Below, piece after piece: positions 7,807 through 15,184 of a stretch of 47,073 nucleotides of DNA. The translations under genes were made by a program, and so were the position numbers. Within the stretch, counting starts at the first letter, position 1. Each line of letters begins with the position of its first letter. A model generated the notes under the pieces. That model did no database searches and had not been told where the DNA came from. It worked only from the letters and a program-made list of their open reading frames with translations. The stretch lies in the NCBI GenBank assembly GCA_050012355.1, contig JBEKHI010000009.1:1-47073 (forward strand), in the 5' to 3' direction. This stretch comes from JBEKHI01 sp050012355. Its GTDB lineage: Bacteria; Actinomycetota; Actinomycetes; Streptosporangiales; Streptosporangiaceae.

Positions 7807-7830
7807 TTAGTCGTTGGTCAGACCACGCAT
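7807..7830 (-). CDS. 7-codon mini-ORF MRGLTND with strong SD
   Basis: On the minus strand TAAGGAGG lies 7 bases before an ATG that opens MRGLTND and a TAA stop. A terminator-like hairpin follows after 18 bases, then the MFS gene. The length (7 codons), the MR start and the hairpin between the mini-gene and an MFS exporter recall mccA of the microcin C7 system (MRTGNAN, followed by a hairpin; MccC is an MFS exporter). No ThiF-like MccB enzyme is in this window. The other reading is a leader peptide for ribosome-dependent attenuation of the efflux gene. Both remain open. Confidence 0.5.
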   Translation of the reverse strand: MRGLTND

Positions 7831-7931
7831 TGTGCTTCCTCCTTACCCGGTCGATATCCCCATACGCGGAAGTTCTTCCCATCGCACCTCGATATATTTT
7901 ACCCTGAATCGCCGCTTGGGTAGAGCGGGAC

Positions 7932-7984
7932 TTACCTGGTCGCGCCGAGGATGCTATCTGTAGTCGTCATTACTCGATGCTCAT
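7932..7984 (-). other. Possible further mini-ORFs (MSIE / MTTTDSILGATR)
   Basis: On the minus strand AAAGGGGG precedes, by 10 bases, an ATG at 7984 giving MSIE and TAA. The stop overlaps an ATG at 7970 (TAATG) opening the 12-codon MTTTDSILGATR, which ends at 7932. They lie about 100 bases upstream of the heptapeptide ORF. Short enough to be chance; recorded because of the SD-like run and the overlap. Confidence 0.2.
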
Positions 7985-8178
7985 GCGATGGTCACCCCCT
8001 TTGCCCGGGTGTGCGGTCTTGGCCGCGGCCCCTGTGCGCGGCCAGTGACGACTGTCACCGCAGGCTCCCGAGCCTGAACGGACGTGGAAGTGACGTGGAA
8101 TCGGCCGTTCTCCGATGCTGGTAGCAGAAAAGGCCTCGTCCGTCATGCATGCTGTGCTGCATGGGATCTACTCTCAAA

Positions 8179-8470
8179 GACGCAGGTGCAAATGCTGTTC
8201 AACTTTCGTGCAACCGGGCTCAGCGCGGGGGCTTCGGAAAGGAATGCGCTGTTCAAGGGGGACAGGGTGCGGTCTGCGATCTCGGGGCCATTGCTGGTCA
8301 TGATGGGGAAACGCAGCTTGCTTGACGTCCCGAAAGGGCACCCGTAGGTGCTTCTCGCTGTCCCGCTGCTGGGACCGCGAGCCGGAGTCCGGCTGGTAAC
8401 CCGCACCCCGGGGTGGCAGCGTTCCCAGCACCGGCAGCCACCGATCGCCTTGGGGCTGTGGCAGTTAGGT
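8179..8470 (+). pseudogene. Decayed 5' part of a SARP/BTAD regulator gene
   Basis: The plus strand encodes SAISGPLLVMMGKRSLLDVPKG, matching the SARP start at 11633 (FAILGPLQVHDGETLVDVPKG), then an in-frame TAG. It continues VLLAVPLLGPRAGVRLVTRTPGW, matching SARP residues 27-32 joined to 73-88, and IALGLW, matching residues near 128-132. Two internal deletions and a stop therefore mark it as dead. Similarity also covers about 70 bases before the start codon. It lies head-on to the intact SARP gene, ending only about 10 bases from its stop. The region 7985-8178 upstream shows no gene. Confidence 0.75.
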
Positions 8471-8480
8471 CGCAGCTCTT

Positions 8481-11400
8481 TTATGGCGCTGGTCCCGGCC
8501 CCTTGGCGAGGTCGTCTAGTTCGGCGGTGATGCCGGCCGTCTCGGCTGCGCCGATCCGCTGGAAGATCTCCCGCGCCTGCCGCAGCCCGGCGATCGCCTC
8601 GGCGGTGCGGCCGCCGGCCAGGGCGCAGCGGCCCAGGCCGGCCAGCGCGTTAGCTTCGCCCCAGAGGCTGGCGATCTCGCGAGCTAGGTCTAGGGCCTGC
8701 CGGTGGTACTGCGCAGCCTGGCCGGGGTCACCGCGGACCCGGTACAGCGTCCCGGTCTCGTTGAGCGCCTCGGCCTCGCCGTCCCGGTCACCGATGTCGT
8801 GGAAGATGTCCAGTGCCTCCTGCAGTGCCCCGGCCGCGCCGCGATGATCTTCAGTCAGCCGCCACGCGACCCCCAGGTACAGGAGGGCGGCTGCCTGACC
8901 CAGCCGGTCGCCAATGTCGTGGAAGATGTCCAGCGCCTCCTGCAGTGCCTGGGCCGCGCCGGGGTAATCTCCGGTCCGTTGCCGCGCGTCCCCTAGATAG
9001 GTGAGTGCGTTGGCCTGGCCGTGCCGGTCGCCCGTGTCGCGGGAGATGTCCAGTGCCTCCTGCAGTGCCTGGGCCGCGCCGGGATAATCCCCAGTCAGCC
9101 GCCGCGCGTCCCCTAGGAAGGTGAGTGCGTTGGCCTGGCCGTGCCGGTCGCCCGTGTCGCGGGAGATGTTCAGCGCCTCCTGCAGTGCTTCGGCCGCGCC
9201 GGGATAATCCCCAGTCATCCGACGCACTGCCCCTAGGTCAGTGAGGGCGACGGCCTGGCTGTGCTGGTCGCCGGTGTCGCGGTAGATGTCCAGCGCCTCC
9301 TGCAGTGCCTGGGCCGCCCTGGGGTAATCCCCGGTCAGCAGCCGCACGGTTCCCAGGGCGGTGAGGGCGTTGGCCTGCCCCGGCTGGTCGCCGGTGTCGC
9401 GGTAGATGTCCAGCGCCTCCTGCAGTGCCTGCGCCGCGCCGGGGTAATCCCCGGTCAGCCGCAGCGCGTCCCCCAGGGCGGTGAGGGCGTTGGCCTGGCC
9501 CGGCCGGTCTCCGAGGTGCCGGGCGGCCTGGACGGCGGTGATGTGGCGGGTGACGGCGCTGGTCCAGGGGCCGTCGCGACGCAGCAGGGATGCCGTGGCG
9601 GCGGTGAGCGCGACGATCCGGGCGTACTGCCCGGCAGTGGTGGCGTGGTCCAGGCAGGCAAGCAGGCTAGCGCGCTCGGCGCGTGCCCAGGCCAGCGCCT
9701 GGGCGCTGTCGGCCAGGCTGGGGACCACGGCCGGTACCGTCCGCGGGACGGGGGCGGGGCTGGTGCGGGCCTGGCGGGCCAGGAGTGCCTCCGCGCGGGC
9801 GGCGGTGTGCTGGTAGTAATCCAGCAGCCGGTCTAGTGCCTGCTCGCGGTCGTCGGCGGGGTCGGTGGCGGCGAGGTCCTGGGCGTAGCGGCGGATGAGG
9901 TCGTGCATGCCGTACCGGCGGTGGCCGGCCTCGGTCAGCAGGCCCTCGCCATACAGGGCATCCAGCCGTCTGGCTGCGTCTGGCAGCGGGATGCCGGCCA
10001 GGGCAGCGGCGGCGTAGCCGTCGATGGTGGTGCCCGGGTGCAGGGCAAGGCGGCGGAAGAACTCCTGCTGGCCCGGGTCCAGGTGCTCGTAGGACATCCC
10101 GAAGGCGGCGGCGACGCTGTCGTGTTCGGCGGCCAGGGTGAGCATACGGGCCCGGGTTTCGGCGGCCAGGTCCGCGAGAGTCCAGGACGGGTGCCGGGCA
10201 TAAACGCGGGCCAGCAGCGAGACCGCCAGTGGCAGGCATCCAGCCAGCCGGACCAGTTCCCCGACAATCTCGGTGGGGCCCTCGGCGGCGCGGGGAGCCA
10301 GCCGCGTGAACATCTCCCGTGCCTCCTGTGGCGGCAGGACCTCCAGCAGGACCGGGGCGGCTGCCCCGGGCAGGTCGCCGAGGTAGCGCCGGCTGGTGAC
10401 CAGCACCAGGCAGTCCTTGCTGCCGGGCAGCAGCGGAGCGACCTGGGCGCTGCTGACGGCGTTGTCCAGCACCAGCAGGACCTGCTGCCCGGCCATCCGG
10501 TCCCGCCATAGCGCGGCCCGGCCGTCCAGGTCGGCGGGCAGATGGCCGGCGTCGAGGCCGGTGGCGGTCAGCAGTCCGGCCAGGGCCGCCTTCGGGGTGA
10601 CCGGGTCCTGGCCGGGGGTGTGGGCGTGCAGGCTGAGGAACAGCTGCCGGCCGGGAAACCGGTCCGTGAGCAGGTGGGCGGCGTGCACGGCCAGGGTGGT
10701 TTTGCCGACTCCGGGCATCCCGCCGATCGCCTGGATGGCGACCACTCCGCCGGTCCCGGCGGAGTCCGTGATCGTGGCGGTGATGCGGTCCAGTTCAGCC
10801 TGCCGGCCGGTGAACGCCGCCGTATCCGGGGGCAGCGAGTACCGCACCCCCGCAGGCAGGTACCCGGCCGCCGCGGGTTGCGGGATGGTCAAAGCGGGGT
10901 CGGCGGTGAGTATCTGCTGGTGCAGATCCCGCAGGTCCGGTCCTGGTTCGGTGCCGAGTTCTGCGATCAGGGTGTCGCGGGCGTGCTGGTAGACGGCCAG
11001 TGCCTCCGCCTGGCGCCCGCACCGGTACAGGGCCAACATGAGCTGGCCATGGAAGCGTTCCCGCAGCGGATGCCGGGCGGTCAGGGCCTGCAGCCCAGGG
11101 ATCAGCACGTCATCGCGACCTAGGTGCAAGGCGGCGTCAGTCCGCCATTCCTCGGCTTGCAGCCGCAACTCTTCCAGGTCCAGGGTCTCGTCCCGGTTGA
11201 GCGACTCGGACGGGATGTCGGCCAGCGGCGCGCCGCGCCACAGGCCGAGTGCCTCGCCAAGCAACTCATCGGCGCGGGCCCAGGCACCCTCGCGCAGCGC
11301 GGCTCCGCCGTCCCGGCACAGACGCCGGAACCGCAGCAGGTCCACCTCGTCCTCCCCGGCCTGCAGCAGGTAACCGGGGGGCCGGGTCACCAGCCGCGCA

Positions 11401-11633
11401 CCGGCACGCGGCCCTAGGACGCGGCGCAGCCGCACCACGTGTGAGCGCAGCGTGGCCGCCGCGCCTGGCGACGGTGACCCGTCCCAGACCACATCGGCGA
11501 GCAGATCAGCTGGAACCGGGTTCCCCGCATGCACCAGCAAGGCGGCGAGCAGCACGCGCTGCCGCCCCTTCGGCACATCAACCAGCGTTTCCCCGTCGTG
11601 GACCTGCAATGGCCCCAAGATCGCAAACCACAT
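8481..11633 (-). CDS. Giant SARP-type regulator (BTAD, NB-ARC, TPR)
   Basis: 1050 residues. Residues 1-95: OmpR-like winged-helix DNA-binding domain (FAILGPLQV start, VVWDGSPSPGAAATLRSHVV). 97-242: bacterial transcriptional activation domain. 295-560: NB-ARC-type ATPase with P-loop GMPGVGKT (305-312), Walker B VLLVLD (385-390) and VLVTSRR. 640-1050: TPR region with eight 40-residue units. This is the AfsR-like architecture of STAND-type pathway regulators in actinomycetes. I chose the ATG at 11633 because the upstream 51 in-frame codons are unlike the family and because family members begin with this motif; a GGGGGCAGG run lies just before it. No biosynthetic cluster is adjacent, so the target is unknown. 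A dead second copy lies at 8179-8470. Confidence 0.9.
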   Translation of the reverse strand: MWFAILGPLQVHDGETLVDVPKGRQRVLLAALLVHAGNPVPADLLADVVWDGSPSPGAAATLRSHVVRLRRVLGPRAGARLVTRPPGYLLQAGEDEVDLLRFRRLCRDGGAALREGAWARADELLGEALGLWRGAPLADIPSESLNRDETLDLEELRLQAEEWRTDAALHLGRDDVLIPGLQALTARHPLRERFHGQLMLALYRCGRQAEALAVYQHARDTLIAELGTEPGPDLRDLHQQILTADPALTIPQPAAAGYLPAGVRYSLPPDTAAFTGRQAELDRITATITDSAGTGGVVAIQAIGGMPGVGKTTLAVHAAHLLTDRFPGRQLFLSLHAHTPGQDPVTPKAALAGLLTATGLDAGHLPADLDGRAALWRDRMAGQQVLLVLDNAVSSAQVAPLLPGSKDCLVLVTSRRYLGDLPGAAAPVLLEVLPPQEAREMFTRLAPRAAEGPTEIVGELVRLAGCLPLAVSLLARVYARHPSWTLADLAAETRARMLTLAAEHDSVAAAFGMSYEHLDPGQQEFFRRLALHPGTTIDGYAAAALAGIPLPDAARRLDALYGEGLLTEAGHRRYGMHDLIRRYAQDLAATDPADDREQALDRLLDYYQHTAARAEALLARQARTSPAPVPRTVPAVVPSLADSAQALAWARAERASLLACLDHATTAGQYARIVALTAATASLLRRDGPWTSAVTRHITAVQAARHLGDRPGQANALTALGDALRLTGDYPGAAQALQEALDIYRDTGDQPGQANALTALGTVRLLTGDYPRAAQALQEALDIYRDTGDQHSQAVALTDLGAVRRMTGDYPGAAEALQEALNISRDTGDRHGQANALTFLGDARRLTGDYPGAAQALQEALDISRDTGDRHGQANALTYLGDARQRTGDYPGAAQALQEALDIFHDIGDRLGQAAALLYLGVAWRLTEDHRGAAGALQEALDIFHDIGDRDGEAEALNETGTLYRVRGDPGQAAQYHRQALDLAREIASLWGEANALAGLGRCALAGGRTAEAIAGLRQAREIFQRIGAAETAGITAELDDLAKGPGPAP
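8778..9497 (-). repeat. Six near-identical 120-bp tandem repeats (TPR units)
   Basis: Six consecutive 120-bp units within the SARP gene encode GQANALTxLGDxRRLTGDYP plus GAAQALQEALDI and a DTGD turn. Units differ by few bases; two further diverged units (8538-8777) follow. DNA-level similarity is much higher than needed for a TPR fold, so copy number is likely changing by recombination or slippage. Confidence 0.9.
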
Positions 11634-11919
11634 CCTGCCCCCTGGACAGAACATTCTTCTATCTGGGCCCGGCGCCGAGCCGGGTACAAGGAAAGTGCAA
11701 CAGGACTTCAACGTGCCGATCCAGACACTAGGTCCCCCTGCGGTCCCGGCGCAATACGAAAAGGGCACAATGCGCAGAACGGGCATATCCTATTAGCCCC
11801 TGCCGCAACATTAGTTCCTGCCATCACGCGAGAACGAGTGAAATCCTCGAGCTAACGGCATCGCAACGTCTTAGCCAACGAGCTTGTAACCTCAAGTGCG
11901 TAAACCTCTTTTAATTTTC

Positions 11920-11965
11920 TGCACAAATACCTGTACGGGACGTCGGATCCGCCAGTGGGGGACCG
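11920..11965 (+). pseudogene. Short fragment of a type B carboxylesterase gene
   Basis: Twenty bases (11920-11939) are identical to 3826-3845 of the carboxylesterase gene, and the next 25 are about 80 percent identical with one deletion. The esterase encodes VHKYLYGDVGPAGGG there. No further esterase sequence surrounds it. The rest of 11634-12124 holds only the promoter at 11981. Confidence 0.6.
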
Positions 11966-11980
11966 GGACGTGGGGGACGC

Positions 11981-12009
11981 TTGACGATCAATACGATATT
12001 TCCTATCGT
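11981..12009 (+). promoter_or_regulatory. Sigma70-like promoter with overlapping palindrome
   Basis: TTGACG (11981-11986), a 17-base spacer and TATCGT (12004-12009) form a good housekeeping-type promoter 115 bases before the methyltransferase start. ACGATA (11993-11998) and TATCGT form a 6-bp inverted repeat covering the -10 box, a possible operator. Confidence 0.5.
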
Positions 12010-12124
12010 TTAACTATGTATTGTCCTGCCGCCGGCCCGGTGACCCGCCGACGCCCAGCGATCCTCGGCATCGGGCAGACCTCGAAGTTCCGCAGGCTCC
12101 CCACCCGAAACTGAGGAGTTACCG

Positions 12125-12808
12125 ATGACCGATGACCTGGCGCCCGTCACCAGTGGACGCGACTGGTACGCGTGGCACGACAGTTACGAGGACGGTGACA
12201 GCACGCTGGCCCGGCGGCTCACCGTGGTCCAGGGCTGGCTGCGGCAGGCGCTGGACCAGCTCCCGGCGGGTCCGGTACGACTGATCAGCATGGTCGCGGG
12301 GCAAGCCCGCGACGTCGAAGGCGCGCTCCGCGACCACCCGCGGGCCGGCGATGTGAGCGGGCGGATCGTCGAACTCGACCAGCGCAACAGCGATGTCGCG
12401 CGAAAGACGCTGAGCAGGATCGCGGGCGACCGGATCGAGGTCGTGACCGGTGACGCGAGCCAAGCCGATGCCTACCTCGGCGCGACCCCGGCCGAGATCC
12501 TGGTGGTGGTCGGCCTGTTCGGCAACATCGCCGAAGCCGACATCGAGCGGACGATCGGGCTGCTGCCCGGGTTCGCGGCCCCCGGAGCGTACGTCGTATG
12601 GAGCCGCGGCGGCGCCCGGCAGGGCATCACCGACCTCAACCCCACGGTCCGCCAGTGGTTCGCCCAGGCGGGGTTCACCGAGCTTGAGCACACCTACATC
12701 GACGGCCACCAGGGCCTCGGCTTCAACCGGTTCGACGGAACCCCGGCGCCATTCCCCGCCGGGGCGAAGCTGTTCGAGTTCGTCGGCTGGGAGCAAGCGA
12801 ACAGGTGA
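12125..12808 (+). CDS. Class I SAM-dependent methyltransferase
   Basis: A 227-residue Rossmann-fold methyltransferase. LISMVAGQARDVEGAL (about 58-73) stands for the SAM-binding motif I of the family usually written as (C/G)AGQGRD. RIVELDQRN (about 80-88) holds the acidic motif II residue, and EILVVVGLFGNI is motif IV. C-terminal FxxxGFTELE and a final FEFVGWE are normal for the family. Start ATG follows GAGGAG by 6 bases. It stops 12 bases before the convergent MBL gene, with no room for a separate terminator. Substrate unknown. Confidence 0.85.
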   Translation: MTDDLAPVTSGRDWYAWHDSYEDGDSTLARRLTVVQGWLRQALDQLPAGPVRLISMVAGQARDVEGALRDHPRAGDVSGRIVELDQRNSDVARKTLSRIAGDRIEVVTGDASQADAYLGATPAEILVVVGLFGNIAEADIERTIGLLPGFAAPGAYVVWSRGGARQGITDLNPTVRQWFAQAGFTELEHTYIDGHQGLGFNRFDGTPAPFPAGAKLFEFVGWEQANR

Positions 12809-12820
12809 GTTGCCGCCTGA

Positions 12821-13717
12821 TCAGATGCGGGCGAAGTCTGCCCAGTCCGCGATGACGAACGCTCCGGACTCGGTCCCGGACACGCGGCAGGCCGAGTGCC
12901 CGCCGAAGTGGCCGGGAAAGACGAGCAGGTTCGACTCGGCGGCTTCGGCCAGCAGCCGCCGACGCGAGGCGCGCGCCAGCACCGGATCCTCGCAGAAGCA
13001 ACTGTTCACATCGGGAGCCACGATCTGCACGGGCGAGTGCAGGATGTCGCCGACGAACAGTGCCCCGGCGCCGCGCGACCGCAGGCGCAACACCGACGAT
13101 CCCGGCGTATGGCCGGGTGCGGCCTCCAGTGTCAGCTCGCCGTTAATGCGGTGCGTGCCGCTCCAGCGCCGGACCAGGCCAGCCCGCTCGACCGGCGCGA
13201 CGCTGTCCTCGAAGACGTTCATGTTCCCGTCGCCGGGCGGACGCGGGTAACGCATCGGATCCCAGAACTCGAAGTCCTCAGCGGTCATCAGGTACTGGGC
13301 CCGGGGAAACGTCGGCACCCATTCGCGCCCGTCGAGCCGGGTGTTCCACCCGACGTGGTCGACGTGCAGGTGAGTATTGACGACGATGTCCACGTCCTCG
13401 GCGCGCACTCCGGCCGCCTCGAGGTTGGCCAGGTACGGGTTGTCATGGTGCGCGTAGGCCGGTGCGTAGGGGCGCTCCTTACCGTTGCCAGCTCCGGTGT
13501 CGACCAGCACGATCATGCCCTCGCTGCGGATCAGCCACGAGTGCAGCACCGAGCGCAGCGTGCCGTGGCCGGCGTCGTAGAAGTCGGGGTCCAGCCAGCC
13601 CGCGTTGCCGGACCACAGCGCGGCGTCGCTGTCCGGGAACAGGAACCCGGGCGTGGCCGCGCCCGGGCCGGTGTACTCCTGTATCCGAGTGACCTCGACG
13701 TCACCGAGGACGGTCAA
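12821..13717 (-). CDS. MBL-fold metallo-hydrolase, lactonase-like
   Basis: 298 residues from a TTG start that overlaps the permease stop (TTGA); the frame is open further upstream but only as a shadow of the permease. Zinc motif HLHVDH (His116, His118, Asp120, His121), later His in AAPGHTPGSS, Asp in LFVGDILH and final His in FPGHFGGHSA complete a two-zinc site like that of AHL lactonase and 4-pyridoxolactonase. Last gene of the catabolic operon. Probably opens a lactone or hydrolyses a thioester formed in the pathway. Its last 110 bases are duplicated at 5312-5425. Confidence 0.85.
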   Translation of the reverse strand: MTVLGDVEVTRIQEYTGPGAATPGFLFPDSDAALWSGNAGWLDPDFYDAGHGTLRSVLHSWLIRSEGMIVLVDTGAGNGKERPYAPAYAHHDNPYLANLEAAGVRAEDVDIVVNTHLHVDHVGWNTRLDGREWVPTFPRAQYLMTAEDFEFWDPMRYPRPPGDGNMNVFEDSVAPVERAGLVRRWSGTHRINGELTLEAAPGHTPGSSVLRLRSRGAGALFVGDILHSPVQIVAPDVNSCFCEDPVLARASRRRLLAEAAESNLLVFPGHFGGHSACRVSGTESGAFVIADWADFARI

Positions 13718-15165
13718 GAAGGTTCTGCCACGGTGGGCGTGCCGTCGGCAGCGGTACGCTGACCGCTCATCCTGGCCACGACGTAGTAGAGCACGGCGGC
13801 CGTGACGAAGCCGACGATCCAGGAGATGTCCGCGCCGCCGAGCATCTTGACGAACGGACCGGTGTAGAAGGTCTGGTCGAGGAACGGCACCTGCACGCCC
13901 AGGACGATCAGGTAACAGATCGACGCCCCCCACTGGATGCCGCCGTATTTTCCCTTCGGGGTGAAGAAGGCCTGCACGTCGTAATGCCCGTGGCGGACCA
14001 GGTAGAAGTCGACCAGGTTGATGGCGCTCCAGGGGACGAAGAAGAAGAGCAGCACGTCGATGAAGTTCTCGAACGACGTGAGGAAAGAGCTGTAGCCCAG
14101 CAGGGCGAGGCCGGTACCGATCGCGAAGATCAGCAGGATGCCCCCGACCCTGATTGCCTGACGCGAGCTCTCCTTCATGACGTGCTTGGAGTTACTTCCG
14201 AGGCTCGCCACCGCCATCATGCCGGTGTACGCATTGAGCGTGTCACCAGGAAGCAGGCTCAGGGCCAGCAAGATGAGGATCCAGCTGCCCGTTACGTGGG
14301 AGATCGCCCCGAGCGGGTTGGTCGCCGCCGTCGTGACCATCGCCGTGATCCAGGCACCGAGGGCGGCGTAAAGCGAGGTGGGGAGCACGTTGCCACCGAA
14401 GATGGCCGTGAAGGTCCGCCGGAAGCTGACGTTTTCCGGCAGGTAGCGGGAGTAGTCCGATACGTACGGCGACCAGCTCAGCATGTTCATGAAGAACAAC
14501 CCGACGACGGCGATGAAGATCGGGAAGCTTGCCAGGGCGAAGCCCCGGTCGGCGGGGAGAACCGAGCCGCTGTACCCGGCTGCCTGGATGAGCGCCACCA
14601 CGATGACGACAGCGAAGATCGCGGTCAGGATCTTCTGAATCCGGTGGATCCACTGGTAGCCGAAGATGGCGAGCGCGACCGCGGGCACTGTCACGATGAG
14701 GATCCACACGGGGATGCTCACGTGCGGGATCAGCAGGTTCATCGACTGGGCCTGAAGAACCTGCTGGGCGGCGAGATACCCGACGTCGAGAACGATCGAG
14801 GCGAGGAGGATGAAGTTCGCGCCGTAGAAGCCGAACTGGGCCCGGCTCTGGATCATCTGCGGGACGCCCAGGCGGGGGCCCTGCCAGGCGTGCAGGGAGG
14901 TTAGCCCGGCGCCGAGAACGTTGCCAAGCAGGATGGCGGCCAGGGCCCAGAAGAGGTTCAGGCCGAACGCGATGGCTAGGCCGCCGAGCACGAAGTTCAG
15001 CACGTTGGTGTTCGCCGCGAACCACAGGGTGAACTGGTCCCTCGGCCGTCCCGTCCGATCGCTGGCCGGGATGACATCGATGTGATGGGCCTCGATGACC
15101 GCAGTTTTCGCTCCCGTGGCGTCGGGCGCGGCCGATCTGGGCGTTTGGGCGCTGACTTCTGACAT
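13714..15165 (-). CDS. NCS1-family cation symporter (nucleobase/cofactor type)
   Basis: 483 residues, about twelve membrane segments. SWSPYVSDYSRYLP is the NCS1/cytosine-permease signature, and the N-terminal R-P-R-DQFTLWFAANTN is also typical. NCS1 carriers import uracil, allantoin, hydantoins, cytosine, thiamine or pyridoxine. Here it is probably the uptake step for the ring compound degraded by the operon. It follows the GMC gene after 20 bases, and the MBL gene starts on its stop codon. Confidence 0.85.
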   Translation of the reverse strand: MSEVSAQTPRSAAPDATGAKTAVIEAHHIDVIPASDRTGRPRDQFTLWFAANTNVLNFVLGGLAIAFGLNLFWALAAILLGNVLGAGLTSLHAWQGPRLGVPQMIQSRAQFGFYGANFILLASIVLDVGYLAAQQVLQAQSMNLLIPHVSIPVWILIVTVPAVALAIFGYQWIHRIQKILTAIFAVVIVVALIQAAGYSGSVLPADRGFALASFPIFIAVVGLFFMNMLSWSPYVSDYSRYLPENVSFRRTFTAIFGGNVLPTSLYAALGAWITAMVTTAATNPLGAISHVTGSWILILLALSLLPGDTLNAYTGMMAVASLGSNSKHVMKESSRQAIRVGGILLIFAIGTGLALLGYSSFLTSFENFIDVLLFFFVPWSAINLVDFYLVRHGHYDVQAFFTPKGKYGGIQWGASICYLIVLGVQVPFLDQTFYTGPFVKMLGGADISWIVGFVTAAVLYYVVARMSGQRTAADGTPTVAEPS

Positions 15166-15184
15166 TCCAGTCTCTTTCCTTTAT

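Noticed and set aside
8778..9497. Regular 120-bp repeats as a CRISPR or satellite array
   Set aside because: The repeats are in frame inside the SARP gene and encode TPR units.
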